Origin: JARRKC01 sp037388505
GTDB lineage: Bacteria > Acidobacteriota > UBA6911 > RPQK01 > JAPXNP01
Length of the DNA stretch: 64,000 nucleotides
Direction of reading: 5' to 3'
NCBI GenBank assembly: GCA_037388505.1
Contig: JARRKC010000020.1
Span: 25,537-89,536, forward strand
A model generated the notes under the pieces. That model was not told the origin of the DNA, did no database searches, and worked only from the letters and a program-made list of their open reading frames with translations. Within the stretch, counting starts at the first letter, position 1. Each line of letters opens with the position of its first letter. A program made the translations under genes and the position numbers. Shown piece by piece: positions 15,628-26,500 of the stretch.

Positions 15628-16782
15628 TCAGAACCGAAACCGCCGGCCGCCGCCGTTTCGGCCGACCAGTTCGACCGTCCGACTGATGCGGCGGTTGCTC
15701 CGGTAGTAGACGAACTCCAGGTTCTGTCCCGGCCGTTTGTCCTCCATGATCCGGGTAAGATCCCGTACGTCCGTGACCTTCCTCCCGCCGACTTCGACGA
15801 GAATATCGCCGCCGATGATCAAAGGAACATTGCCGGCGAAGACGCGGCGATTCCCCCCTTGAATTCCGGCTGCGTCCGCCGAGCTGCCGTCGGCCACCTG
15901 CTCGACCAGCACCCCCTCAGACACCGGAAGATCAAGGGCGCGTGCCAGACGCGGAGTCAGCGTGCGACCGGAGAGTCCCAGCCAGGCTCGGATCACCTGA
16001 CCGCGCTCGATCAGATCGGGAAGAATGCGGTTCACCGTAGAGACGGGAATCGCGAATCCGATCCCGGCACTCTCCCCCGTTCGCGAAAGGATTGCCGTAT
16101 TGATGCCGATGACCTCACCGCGGGTGTTGAGCAGAGGACCGCCGCTGTTGCCCGGATTGATCGCAGCATCGGTCTGAATCAGGTTGTCGAGGACGCCGTT
16201 CTCGGTGTCCAGACTGCGCCCCAGCGAGGAAACGATGCCCGTCGTAAGAGTCCGTTCGAGTCCAAACGGGTTTCCGATGGCCAGAACGCGCTGGCCCACC
16301 TTCAACGTTGGAGCGGCAGCCAGGCGGATAGGCTGGCACTTTCCTTGCGGGCAGTCGATCTTGAGGACCGCCATGTCGTTGATCGGGTCTCTCCCCACGA
16401 TCTCGGCCTCCAGGGTGCTCTCATCGAAAAGCGTCACCTCGATCTGGTCGGAGTCCTCGATCACGTGATTGTTGGTGAGGATATGCCCGTGGTCGTCGAC
16501 GATGAAACCGCTCCCCGTCCCCTTCTCGGGAACGACCTGCAGCCAGAAGTTGAGCGTCCTCCGCGTGCTGGTTACATTGACCACGGACCGGCTCAGCTGC
16601 TGATAGATCTTGATGTTGGTCTCTTCTTCCGAAGAAAGGGGCGTGTCGAAGCTTACCGTCTTGGGCTGGACGAACTCCGCCTGCACGGGCGGAGGCGACG
16701 GCCAGCGCAGGAAGAACAGAACGATCCCGGCAGACACGATGCTGCTGATCAGGACGCTCAACACGAACTGACGACGGCTCAT
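15628..16782 (-). CDS. HtrA/DegP-family serine protease with one PDZ domain
   Basis: 384 residues. One N-terminal membrane anchor (FVLSVLISSIVSAGIVLFFL), then a trypsin-like domain with the triad His (ILTNNHVIED), Asp (DPINDMAVLKI) and Ser (INPGNSGGPLLN), and one C-terminal PDZ domain (about 280-370). Such DegS-like proteases sense or degrade misfolded envelope proteins. The ATG overlaps the stop of the upstream MFS gene (ATGA) and has GGAGCCGTGAAGG before it, so the two are one operon. Basic C-terminus GGGRRFRF is unusual. Confidence 0.92.
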   Translation of the reverse strand: MSRRQFVLSVLISSIVSAGIVLFFLRWPSPPPVQAEFVQPKTVSFDTPLSSEEETNIKIYQQLSRSVVNVTSTRRTLNFWLQVVPEKGTGSGFIVDDHGHILTNNHVIEDSDQIEVTLFDESTLEAEIVGRDPINDMAVLKIDCPQGKCQPIRLAAAPTLKVGQRVLAIGNPFGLERTLTTGIVSSLGRSLDTENGVLDNLIQTDAAINPGNSGGPLLNTRGEVIGINTAILSRTGESAGIGFAIPVSTVNRILPDLIERGQVIRAWLGLSGRTLTPRLARALDLPVSEGVLVEQVADGSSADAAGIQGGNRRVFAGNVPLIIGGDILVEVGGRKVTDVRDLTRIMEDKRPGQNLEFVYYRSNRRISRTVELVGRNGGGRRFRF

Positions 16783-18008
16783 CCTTCACGGCTCCTTTCT
16801 CCCGATGTGGCCGCCTCGGAGGGCTGACCTTCCCAAGCGTCTCCCGGATCGGGCACGAGAAGGTACAGAATAGCACTTCCCGTCAGGGTCAGGACGGCGG
16901 CCAGAAGCGTCACACCTCGATATCCAACCGAGGAATAGATTGCGCCGGCCGCCAGGACCGAGACCGAGATCCCCAGCTGCGAAGAAGCGTTGCGAAGGGC
17001 CAGAAACGCACCTCGCCGCTCGAGGCCGATCAAACCGGTCTGCAACGTCTGCAGGGCAGTCTGCCTGAAGGATACGAACAAACCAATCAGGAAGACCGCC
17101 GAAAAGAGTCCGAAACCCGGCCCCAGACGATCCAGCACCAAGAGCGGCAGCACCAGGAGCGAGTTGGCGACCAGAAAGACACGCCGTTTCGTCCAGCGAT
17201 CGGAAAGCCAGCCCGACAGAGGACTGGCCACGATGGCCGCCGTCCCGGAAACCAGGAAGACCATCGAGATTCGAGTCGGGCCCAAACCATAGGCCTCGTT
17301 GAGAAAACCCGAAATGAAGGTGAGAAAGGCCAGCGTTCCTCCCGAAATCAGGAACGACGTCGCCAGAGCTGCGGCCGTCTGCCTACGACGCAGAAGCGCC
17401 AGCAACGTTCCGGGTGAGGAGACTGTCCCGGCCCGGGGCTTCGGGCGGTCCCTCTGAAGCAGGAACGCGCCGATCAGCAGCATGGTCGCCAGTATCGCAG
17501 AGACGCCGAAGACGTTCCTCCACCCCCACATCTCGGCAATCCATGAGCTGAGAGGAACGCCCAGGATGAGAGCGGCAAAATAGGAACTGAGCACGACACC
17601 CATGACCCGCCCCCGGCTCTCGTAGGGAAATGCATCGCCGACATAGCTCGCCGTACAGGTCGAGAGAAGCCCGGCCGCGACCCCTGTCCCGCCCCGTACC
17701 AACAGCAGTGAACCGTAACCGGTGGTCTGCGTCGTCAGCAGGGCGAACACGGCGAACGTCGCCAGCCCCGCCCGAAGGAACACCACTCGTCCCAAGCGAT
17801 CCGACAGCGGACCTAGAATCAAGTTGAAGACTGCGGCGGCAAGTGCATAGATTGAAAAGAGATCTCCAAGACGAGCCACCGTAACGCTGAGGTCTTCACT
17901 CAATCGCGGGATGAGGGGGATCAGCAACTGGTTGTCGGCAGAGGCAAGAAAGAGAATCCCGAAGAGGAGGCCGGTGGCGAAAACAGGTCCACTCAGTTTC
18001 TCTCGCAT
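16779..18008 (-). CDS. MFS transporter, drug-efflux-like
   Basis: 409 residues, twelve predicted membrane segments. The loop 2-3 motif GPLSDRLGRVVFLRAG and the RGGTGVAAGLL segment in the fourth helix are typical of the DHA1-type efflux group of the major facilitator superfamily. The substrate is unknown. It lies between rimI (9 bases) and htrA (4-base overlap) on the same strand, so tsaB-rimI-MFS-htrA may form one unit. Confidence 0.85.
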   Translation of the reverse strand: MREKLSGPVFATGLLFGILFLASADNQLLIPLIPRLSEDLSVTVARLGDLFSIYALAAAVFNLILGPLSDRLGRVVFLRAGLATFAVFALLTTQTTGYGSLLLVRGGTGVAAGLLSTCTASYVGDAFPYESRGRVMGVVLSSYFAALILGVPLSSWIAEMWGWRNVFGVSAILATMLLIGAFLLQRDRPKPRAGTVSSPGTLLALLRRRQTAAALATSFLISGGTLAFLTFISGFLNEAYGLGPTRISMVFLVSGTAAIVASPLSGWLSDRWTKRRVFLVANSLLVLPLLVLDRLGPGFGLFSAVFLIGLFVSFRQTALQTLQTGLIGLERRGAFLALRNASSQLGISVSVLAAGAIYSSVGYRGVTLLAAVLTLTGSAILYLLVPDPGDAWEGQPSEAATSGERSREG

Positions 18009-18017
18009 TGACCTCTC

Positions 18018-18497
18018 TCAGGATTCCAGCGCAGCCGGCTGCCGCCGTCTGAGACCGCGGCTCATGACGATGGCGTCTTCGACCGGATCATGGTAGTAGC
18101 GGCGGCGGATGTCGATCTGACCGAATCCGAACCGCTCGTAGAGGCGAATGGCCGGAGTATTACTCTTTCGGACTTCCAGAAAGCAATCCTCACAGACCGA
18201 CTGTCGCCCCCAGTCCAGGCACCTCCCGAGCAGCGCCGCGGCAATCCCGTGCCGACGGAAGGAAGCATCGACGGCCAGCTTGAGCAGTTCGAGATCCGGG
18301 CCGACGAGTCGGGCAAGGTAGAAGCCCGCCAGCGTCCCATCCGCGAAGGCAACCTGCAGCGAGAAGTCGTTCAGGGAGATCGCGGCGGCGTAGTCGGAAG
18401 CCGGCCAGCGACCCAGTCCGCAGAGGTCGTTGAGCCGCTGGATGGCCGCCGACTCGTATCTCTTAGCTGGTCGAATCTGCAATAGCAAGTTCAGCAT
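18018..18497 (-). CDS. rimI: GNAT acetyltransferase, RimI-like
   Basis: About 159 residues, GNAT fold: ELLKLAVDASFRRHGIAAALLGRCL contains the acetyl-CoA loop (R-x-x-G-I/A), followed by CFLEVRKSNTPAIRLYERFGF, the typical RimI C-terminal motif. RimI acetylates the ribosomal protein S18 N-terminus. It overlaps the 3' end of tsaB in another frame; the ATG at 18497 gives a 35-base overlap. The tsaB-rimI pairing is common and supports the name. Confidence 0.85.
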   Translation of the reverse strand: MLNLLLQIRPAKRYESAAIQRLNDLCGLGRWPASDYAAAISLNDFSLQVAFADGTLAGFYLARLVGPDLELLKLAVDASFRRHGIAAALLGRCLDWGRQSVCEDCFLEVRKSNTPAIRLYERFGFGQIDIRRRYYHDPVEDAIVMSRGLRRRQPAALES

Positions 18498-19152
18498 CGG
18501 ATGGACGAACATAGTTGGCAGTCAGTGAGCCGGCATCGCCGACTTCGCCTCGCACGAATCGATGGTAACCAAGCAGGCACAGTTCGGGAAGGATCGTGTT
18601 ATCGGAACGAATCAGAAGGTCCTTCGACCTCAGCGAAGCCACCGTCGAAGCGAACATCTGGGCACCGTCTCCAACGAACAGGCAGCGCTCGCCGGGCAAT
18701 GTCGCCAGCCAGCGCGCCGGCGGCTCTACCCGCTCCGGGTCGATCAGGAGGGCCTTCCCCCCTTCGTCGACCTCATAGACGGCCCCGAAAACCTGCTGCC
18801 GCCGGGCATCGATCATCGGAGCTACGCGGTGACTGACGTGCCTGAAACGGTAAGCCAGCGCCTCCAGCGTGGAGACTCCTGAGACTGGCCGGTCCAGCGA
18901 CTGGCAGAATCCCTTCACCGTCGCCATCCCGATGCGCAATCCGGTGAACGAGCCGGGTCCCGATGCAACCACGAAGGCGTCGATCTCCTCGAGAGCGAGT
19001 TCGAACTGGCCGAGAAGAAATTCGACCTGGGAGAGCAGGTGTTCGGAATACTCGAGCGGGCGCTTGATCTGCACGGTCCCGATCAACTCGGCATTGCGCG
19101 CCAGCGCAACTCCTCCACTATTGGTGGCGGTATCGACGGCCAGGAAGTACAT
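18463..19152 (-). CDS. tsaB: tRNA threonylcarbamoyladenosine biosynthesis protein TsaB
   Basis: About 229 residues. FLAVDTATNSGGVALAR begins an ASKHA-fold domain, and FVVASGPGSFTGLRIGMATVKGFC is the TsaB signature. TsaB pairs with TsaD and TsaE to make t6A37 in tRNA; the Sua5 protein elsewhere in the window supplies the intermediate. ATG at 19152 is preferred; TTG at 19158 is also possible. TAAGCT (19160-19165) lies 7 nt before the ATG and no Shine-Dalgarno is seen. Confidence 0.93.
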   Translation of the reverse strand: MYFLAVDTATNSGGVALARNAELIGTVQIKRPLEYSEHLLSQVEFLLGQFELALEEIDAFVVASGPGSFTGLRIGMATVKGFCQSLDRPVSGVSTLEALAYRFRHVSHRVAPMIDARRQQVFGAVYEVDEGGKALLIDPERVEPPARWLATLPGERCLFVGDGAQMFASTVASLRSKDLLIRSDNTILPELCLLGYHRFVRGEVGDAGSLTANYVRPSDAELAIADSTS

Positions 19153-19176
19153 TTCCAATAGCTTACTGCAAAACTC

Positions 19177-19290
19177 GATGGGACGGCCCGGGCCCTACGG
19201 GACTGCTGGGACCTATGGGACCCACGGTCCAGGCCGCTCGCCGTCTCATACGTCCTATCTGCCCCATAGCTCCCAGGCTGTCCCATTCTC
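19177..19290. repeat. Inverted GGGAC / TATGGG word blocks
   Basis: The left block (19177-19226) reads GGGACTGCTGGGACCTATGG. The right block (19241-19290), read in reverse complement, gives GGGACAGCCTGGGAGCTATG. The pair fills the space between the divergent tsaB and mutS starts, directly upstream of both. Confidence 0.7.
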
Positions 19291-19326
19291 CAGCAATTTT
19301 CAGGCTTTCCTGCTAATGTATCCGCA

Positions 19327-21828
19327 ATGGACAACCTGACCCCGATGATGCGGCAGTACCATCGGATCAAGCTCGAACATCCCGACATGCTGCTGTTCTT
19401 CCGTCTCGGGGACTTCTATGAAATGTTCTATGAAGATGCCGTCACGGGAAGCCGGGAGCTCGAGATCACCCTGACATCCAGAAACTCGGATCGGGACGGG
19501 AATCCCATACCGATGTGCGGTATCCCTCACCACGCCGTGGTCAACTACGTCAGCCGCCTCCTCAGGCGGGGATTCAAAGTGGCGATTTGCGATCAGGTCG
19601 AGGATCCTCGACAGGCCAAAGGGATCGTTCGGCGGGAGGTGACCCGCATTCTCACTCCAGGCACCGCCATCGACGAGTCGATCCTGGACGCCAGGGAGAA
19701 CAATTTCATCGCCAGCCTGTACGAAACCGATGACCGCATCGGCGTGTCGTTTCTCGATGTCTCCACGGGTGAGTTCTGGGCCGGGGAGCATTCCGGGGAA
19801 GGCGCGCAGGAGCAGCTCGCTCAGGAGCTGTTCCAGTTTCAGCCGCGGGAAATCGTGCTCCCGGAGTCCGGGGCGGACGACTACCGGAACCGCTTCGGCG
19901 ACGCCTTCCCCTCCGCCGCCGTCCACACTCCCCAATCGGACTGGGTATTCAATCTGGACTACGCCCGCCGCCAGCTCCTCCAACAGTTCCAAGTGCACAG
20001 TCTCGAGGGGCTGGGCTTGAACGGTCACCTGGGAGCGCTTTCCGCCGCGGGCAGTCTCCTCTATTACGTGAAAGAGACCCAGAAATGCCCGCTTCGGCAC
20101 ATCACGGGTCTGAAGTTGCTGGATGCGGCTCCCTTTCTCAGAATGGATGATGCGACGGTCCGCAATCTCGAGCTCGTGCAGGGCGTGGACGGCAACCGCC
20201 GCTGGACTCTTCTTGCCACACTCGACCTGACCCGCACGGGCATGGGCGCCCGGCTGCTTCGTCGTTGGATTCTGCGCCCCAGTCTCGAGGTCGACGAGAT
20301 CGAGGCTCGTCTGGATGCCGTGGAAGAACTCTCCGCAGATGTGATGGGTCTGAGTCGGCTCGGCAAGGTCCTGACCCGCATTCACGATATCGAACGCCTC
20401 CTCGGTCGCATTACCCTGGAAACCGCCAATCCCAGGGATCTCCTGGCGCTTCGGGATTCCCTCGAGCAACTGCCGGAGGTCTCCCGGCTCGCCGGTCAAT
20501 ACTCGAGCCGGATGCTGCGGATGGAGATCGATCCCCTGACCGACATTCGCGAGCTCCTCGGAGCCTCGATCAGTGACGACGCCCCGGCCGCCCAGTCCGA
20601 CGGGCGCATCATACGTTCGGGCTACAACGCCGAACTCGACGAACTGAGGGAGATCGCCTCGTCGGGAAAATCCACCATTGCGCGGATCGAGGCGGAAGAG
20701 CGGAAAAAGACCGGAATCCCTTCGCTGAAGGTCAAGTTCAACAAGGTCTTCGGCTACTTCATCGAAGTCACGAAGACTCACCTGAAATCGGTGCCGGAAC
20801 ACTATGTCCGCCGACAAACGCTGGCCGGCTCGGAGCGGTATATCACGCCGGAGTTGAAGGAATACGAAGAGAAGGTTCTGGGGGCAGAGGAGAAGATCCT
20901 CGGCTTGGACCGACAGCTGTTCATCGAGGTCCGCAGCCGGGTTGGATTGGAGGCGGACCGGATTCAGAGGGTGGCCCGTACGATTGCGCTGTTGGATGTC
21001 CTGAATGCGTTTGCGGAAGGTGCCAGAAAATACCGTTACGTCCGGCCTCGTCTGAACGAATCACGGGCCCTGAAGATCATCGGCGGGCGCCATCCGGTGC
21101 TCGAATTCCAGGGAGGCGAACCGTTCGTTCCCAACGACCTGAAGTGTGACGTCGACGGCGATCAACTCCTGGTCCTTACCGGCCCCAACATGGGCGGAAA
21201 GTCGACCTACCTGCGCCAGAATGCCCTGATCGTGCTGATGGCCCAGATGGGTTCGTTCGTTCCTGCCGATGAGGCGGAGATCGGTCTGGTCGATCGGATC
21301 TTCACCCGTGTCGGCGCCAGCGACAACCTGGCCCGCGGCCGGTCCACGTTCATGGTGGAGATGATCGAGACGGCCAAGATTTTGAATACGGCCACGCCCC
21401 GGAGCTTCATCCTCCTCGACGAGGTCGGCCGGGGTACGGCGACGTTTGACGGGCTGTCGATCGCCTGGTCGGTGGCCGAGTACCTTCTGACCGAACCGGA
21501 GCGCCGGGCCCGAACCCTGTTTGCGACTCACTATCAGGAATTGACGAGGCTCGAGGGGCAGTATGAGGGGGCCCGCAACTACTGTGTCACCGTCAGCGAG
21601 GGCGGCAAGGCGATTATCTTCTTCCACAAGGTCCTGCCGGGCACGGCCAACAAGAGCTACGGAATCGAGGTGGCTCGGCTCGCCGGGGTCCCGGGCGCGG
21701 TTTTGGAACGAGCTCGCCAGATTCTGGGACGCCTGGAACGCAAGCAGCTCAACTTGACCGGACGTTCCCGCTCATCAACCGTACCCGAGGCCTCCCTGGA
21801 CGACCTCCAGAAGGGGCTCTTCCAGTAA
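19327..21828 (+). CDS. mutS: DNA mismatch repair protein MutS
   Basis: 833 residues, full-length MutS. The mismatch-recognition F-x-E motif lies in FFRLGDFYEMFYEDA. Walker A TGPNMGGKSTYLRQ is near residue 620, with LDEVGRGTATFDGLSIAWSV (Walker B/signature) and ATHYQELTRL behind it. It recognises base mismatches and recruits MutL. No MutL is in the window. TAATGT (19314-19319) is 7 nt before the ATG and there is no Shine-Dalgarno. The GT39 gene begins 5 bases after the stop. Confidence 0.97.
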   Translation: MDNLTPMMRQYHRIKLEHPDMLLFFRLGDFYEMFYEDAVTGSRELEITLTSRNSDRDGNPIPMCGIPHHAVVNYVSRLLRRGFKVAICDQVEDPRQAKGIVRREVTRILTPGTAIDESILDARENNFIASLYETDDRIGVSFLDVSTGEFWAGEHSGEGAQEQLAQELFQFQPREIVLPESGADDYRNRFGDAFPSAAVHTPQSDWVFNLDYARRQLLQQFQVHSLEGLGLNGHLGALSAAGSLLYYVKETQKCPLRHITGLKLLDAAPFLRMDDATVRNLELVQGVDGNRRWTLLATLDLTRTGMGARLLRRWILRPSLEVDEIEARLDAVEELSADVMGLSRLGKVLTRIHDIERLLGRITLETANPRDLLALRDSLEQLPEVSRLAGQYSSRMLRMEIDPLTDIRELLGASISDDAPAAQSDGRIIRSGYNAELDELREIASSGKSTIARIEAEERKKTGIPSLKVKFNKVFGYFIEVTKTHLKSVPEHYVRRQTLAGSERYITPELKEYEEKVLGAEEKILGLDRQLFIEVRSRVGLEADRIQRVARTIALLDVLNAFAEGARKYRYVRPRLNESRALKIIGGRHPVLEFQGGEPFVPNDLKCDVDGDQLLVLTGPNMGGKSTYLRQNALIVLMAQMGSFVPADEAEIGLVDRIFTRVGASDNLARGRSTFMVEMIETAKILNTATPRSFILLDEVGRGTATFDGLSIAWSVAEYLLTEPERRARTLFATHYQELTRLEGQYEGARNYCVTVSEGGKAIIFFHKVLPGTANKSYGIEVARLAGVPGAVLERARQILGRLERKQLNLTGRSRSSTVPEASLDDLQKGLFQ

Positions 21829-21832
21829 GGCC

Positions 21833-23467
21833 GTGGAACTCACCAAGTCTCTCCAGGATCGATTCCCTGCCCTGCTGCTTCTGGCGCTGTTCATCCTTCC
21901 CTTCTTCGTGCGGCCGGTCGCATCGACGGTCTGGGATGCCAACGAGGCTTTCTACGTCGAAACACCGCGCGAAATGGTGGCCTCCGGCAACTGGATCCTG
22001 CCGACTTTCGACGGCGAGCCGCGCCTCAATAAACCTCCGCTCTCCTACTGGATCATCGCTCCCTTCTACCAAGCCTTCGGCGTCAATCTATTGTGGGAAC
22101 GCCTGGTCATGGCTTTTCTGGCCGCGGGCTCGGTCCTGATTCTGTTCTTCGTCGGGCGGTTGTGCCTGGCCAGGCCCGGTTCGGCGCTGCTGGCCGCAGG
22201 AATCCTTGCGACGACCTTTCGACTGGTCGTCGTCTCCCGACGCCTGCTGATCGATCTGTTGCTCTTCTTCCTCCTCATGGCTGCGCTGCTGGCCCTGGCT
22301 CACTGGCTCATCGATCGATCGCCGCGGGCCTTCGTGGGAGCCTGCGCTCTACTCGGTCTGGCCTTCCTCACCAAGGGACCCGTGGCCTTGTTTCCACTGG
22401 CTGCCTTGCTGCTCTTCCTGGCCCTGAACGGTCGCCTCGATGATCTCTTCAAAGCCCCCTGGATCGCGGGGGGAATCGTTCTCGCGGCCATCTCCTGTTC
22501 GTGGTTCCTGGTGCTCGGAGTGACGCACGGATGGCAAGCCGTGATCGATTTCTTCATGCAGGAGAATCTCGGTCGCTATCTCAACGTCGACTTCGGTCCC
22601 CAACGCGGCTACTTCTACTATGTGGGTGTCTACCTGGCAGACTTCTTTCCCTGGTCGGTCTTGCTGCCTGCCGTTCTCGTCGCCCATGCCCGCCAACGAC
22701 GAAGGCCGTTCTCACGAGACCAGTTGAGCGGTTTTTTCCTGATCTGGTGCTTTGTTTATTTCATTGTGTTCAGCTTTTCATTGAACAAGCAGGAGTACTA
22801 CATCCTTCCCATCTACGGTCCTGCCGCACTCCTGCTCGCCGGGGCCGCCGCGACCGCCAAGCCGACCCGCTGGGTGGCCGGTCCCGTTGCCGCCTTGCTG
22901 GTCATCGGCGGATTTCTCCTGGCCCTTTTCACCCATGTTCTCTTTCCTTCTCCCTGGTTCTGGGTCCCCGCGGTTCTGCTCATGCTGTGTACCTGGCCTG
23001 CGTGGAAGGGTCGTCTCCTGTGGCTGAGTGCGATGCTGTCACTGTTCTTCGCGCTGGGTGCTGCCGTCTATTTGCCTGACTTCGAAGCCTACAAGCCGGT
23101 TCACGCCCTGGCCGACGTGATTCGCCGTGAGACGGCTCGGACAGCGGGCCCATGGAAAGCCGGCTACTATCGAATAACAGCTCCCAGTCTGAGGTTCTAC
23201 CTCGACGAGAACATCCTCCAGCTCTTCGATCTGCCCGCCGCAGCAGATGCCCTTCGCGAGCCGGAGCCCGTTTATCTGATCACCGATCAAACGGGTCTCG
23301 ACGAACTCCGGAACGCTCTGGGCAACGACCTTCCCCACGTCGTCGCCTCACAGCCCCAGTTCAAGACCAATGCCCATCGTCTGTGGAAGATTCTGAGTGA
23401 TCCGGAGACCTCCGACTGGACCAGCGACGTTCTCCTCGTCACGAATAGAGCCGCAGATTCTCCGTGA
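21833..23467 (+). CDS. GT39/ArnT-like membrane glycosyltransferase
   Basis: 544 residues with about eleven membrane segments, starting with GTG just after mutS. The early WDANEAFYVETPREMVASGNW and FDGEPRLNKPPLSYW are the signature of ArnT/PMT-type transferases, where the first periplasmic loop aspartate/glutamate is catalytic. They move a sugar from a polyprenyl phosphate carrier to lipid A or protein. The C-terminal third is a soluble periplasmic domain. Substrate and acceptor are unknown; the mutS linkage is probably not functional. Confidence 0.9.
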   Translation: MELTKSLQDRFPALLLLALFILPFFVRPVASTVWDANEAFYVETPREMVASGNWILPTFDGEPRLNKPPLSYWIIAPFYQAFGVNLLWERLVMAFLAAGSVLILFFVGRLCLARPGSALLAAGILATTFRLVVVSRRLLIDLLLFFLLMAALLALAHWLIDRSPRAFVGACALLGLAFLTKGPVALFPLAALLLFLALNGRLDDLFKAPWIAGGIVLAAISCSWFLVLGVTHGWQAVIDFFMQENLGRYLNVDFGPQRGYFYYVGVYLADFFPWSVLLPAVLVAHARQRRRPFSRDQLSGFFLIWCFVYFIVFSFSLNKQEYYILPIYGPAALLLAGAAATAKPTRWVAGPVAALLVIGGFLLALFTHVLFPSPWFWVPAVLLMLCTWPAWKGRLLWLSAMLSLFFALGAAVYLPDFEAYKPVHALADVIRRETARTAGPWKAGYYRITAPSLRFYLDENILQLFDLPAAADALREPEPVYLITDQTGLDELRNALGNDLPHVVASQPQFKTNAHRLWKILSDPETSDWTSDVLLVTNRAADSP

Positions 23468-23597
23468 TTCGCGCAAGCAACGGGAGAGCCTGGTCTTTAC
23501 GATGGATTCCGCAAATCTTAGAGATCGCCGAGAAAGTACTTTCGGGCCCGCATCAAATGTGACAGGATGCAACCTATCAGTGTAGGACTGGCATGTC

Positions 23598-26500
23598 ATG
23601 GCCTTGACGATCGGGATGACCAGAAACCAACGCGGGACGAAACTTATCGGACCTTCGTTGAGACTACTCGCGGGACTGTCGGTCGCCGGCCTCCTCCTGA
23701 CGGCCGTTCTCTCCCAGGACTCTTCCCTCGAAGTAGGCTGGGCCTGGATCCAGATGGAGCCGGACCACCCGGTCTCGGCGACGGTTCTGTACAGCGGCAC
23801 CGATGGCGACGGAGTGGTTCTCTGGGAAGCGGCCGTCGGCGCCGTCGAGCCGGTGCATCGCGGTCGTCTCTATGTGGAGACGACCTCCCGAACCCGAACG
23901 GCCGTTGCGTTAGCCAACCCAGGCAACGATGAACTCGCTCTTACGGCTATCCTGCGGGGAAGCCGCGGCCGGGAGATCGATCGACAGACGTGGACGCTTG
24001 CTGCTGGAGGGCAGGCGGCCCACTTCGTTGACGAGTGGTTCGATAAGGCGACGGCCGGGGACGATGAGTTTCAGGGAACGCTGACGTTGGAATCCAACGA
24101 TCCGTCGTCCCGGTTTGCTGCAGTCACGCTTCGGGAGAACCTCAACGGCCGCGGAGAGCCGATCTATGCGACACTGCCGGTCGCTCGGCTCGAGGCGACT
24201 TCGTCGCCCGTATCCATCGACCCGATTCTTGTCTTTCCTCAGATCGGCGTCGGGGCCGGGCTATCGACCCGAATCATCCTTATAAACCCGAGCGACACGC
24301 CGATTTCGGGATGGATCGATATCTTCCAGGAGGGGGACCCGGTCGGACCGTCGCAGAGCGCGGAGCCGGCCATGCAGTTCACCTTCGATCTGGACGCCGA
24401 CAGCGTATTCGGGATCGACGTCGTCAATATGGGCGGCATTCTGAGAGGCTATGCCGTTCTACATCTACTGGAAGGGAGTACACTGCCCGCCGGTGTCGCC
24501 CTCTATCAGATACAGTCGACTGCGAAAGGTCTGACCGAAGCCGGAGTGCCGGCCATGGTCCCGACGCGGCACGTCCGTATGATGGTGGACGATCTCGCTG
24601 CCAGTACCGGCATCGCGGTTGCACCGTTGTCCAAAGCCGCGATTCCGGTGCAATTCGATCTGAAGGGGTTGGACGGGACACTGATCGGCTCCACCGAGGA
24701 ACTGATCGGCCCGCTGAACGGAGCCCGTTACGCCAACGAGATCTTCCCCGATCTTCCCCCAGGATTCGTCGGGATTCTCGAAGCTTCGTCGGAGGAGACG
24801 TTCGCTGCCGTTGCGCTCAAGTCGTCGACCAACAGTCGAGGTGACTTCGTCCTGACGACACTGCCTGTCACCGATCTCTCCAATGCTCCCGACATCGACC
24901 TCCTCGTCATTCCACAGATCGGACTCGGGCCGGGTCTCACGACCCGCCTGATCGCCGTTGCGGCCGACGGATCGGGCTCCACCCGAGGAAGTGTTCATTT
25001 CATGTATCCGGGCGGCACCCCGATGACGGTGCCCGTCTTTGGCACACCACAAACGAGGGCTTCGTTCGAGATCGCGGCAGGCGGTGGGTGGCGATTCGAT
25101 CCCACTGTGCCGGTACGGGCGGCCGACATTCTGCTCGACCGCGAGATCGTCATGGAGCCCGGCCAAAGCCTGCGATTGAGTCCGATCGTCGTGGATGATC
25201 GGGGCGTCCGCCATGAGTCGGTTCCCTTGCGGTTCGATGCCATCGGATTGGACGTCGCCACCGTCGATTCACAGGGGACGATCACGGCGCACAAAGCCGG
25301 CTTTGCGAGCATCGTCGTCGGCTGCGGTGATGTGGTTCGATCGACCACCGTGACGGTCGTCGCTACGACCAACAGGACGACCGCATTCGCGGCAAACCAC
25401 ATCGACACCGACGACTCCGGCCGGCTCTTCTTCAGCAGCACGTCGAACCAGGTGATCCTGCGCGCCGACAATCTCCAGGGTGATGCAGTGGTCTATGCCG
25501 GGATCCCACAGACGGCCGGCTACCGGGATGACGCACGGCTGAACGCCCTGTTCGACGGACCGTCCTTCATCGCCATGGATCGCGACACGGACACGCTCTA
25601 CGTCAGCGATGCCGACAACCACAAGATCCGCACGGTCGCACCGGATCCGACGGCCGACGTCGGAACTCTCGAACTCCGCGGGCCGGATCTCGGTCGTCCT
25701 GAGGGGCTGGCGATCGATCGCGAAGGATATCTGTGGGTCGCCGACTCCGCAGACCACACCGTCGGTCGGATCGATCTCGAGACGGGCGACTATGAGATCA
25801 TCGCCGGTCGCTCCGGAGAGCCGGGCTATCTTGACGGCACTGCTGGCGGGGCGCGCTTTCGATCTCCCCACGGTCTGGCGGTCGAACAGGAGTCGGCCCT
25901 CGACCGATGGTCCGGGGAAGCCCTAGGCCGGCCGGAGCCTCCCGTGCGCATTCTCGTTGCCGATACGGATAACGGCGTGATCCGTCGGATCACGCGGAGC
26001 GGGCCGGAGGCCGATGCATCCTGGGAGGTAGAGACCGTCACGTTCGATCTTCCTGTGCTCGAGGGACGTGGGGACAGTACTCGACTGCAGCAGAGCGCGG
26101 CCTGCTTTGAGTCTCCGTGGGGAATCTCGGCGGACGCTTTCGGAGACTTCTATGTCTCCGACACAGCCATGGGAAAGGTCAGCCTGATTCTGCCGATCGG
26201 TTCAATCGTTCCGACTCTACCGACAAACGGCACTCCAAGCGACCTCGTCGCGGCCCCTGACGGTTCGCTCCTAGTCGCAGAGGGTGGTCAGGGCATCCGG
26301 CGGCTGACCTTCGGAAGCCCGGAGATTCTGGATGTCCGTTGGCTATCGCTCGGTTCGGGACAGGAGCGGATTACGATCCAAGGCCTGAATTTCGCACCGG
26401 AGAGCGGCGTCCTGGTCGATGCCCAGCTCATTCCGGACCGAGTCGTTGTCGATTCAGGGAGGATCGTCTTCGACCTGTCCTCGGCCGATCTCAATGGCGC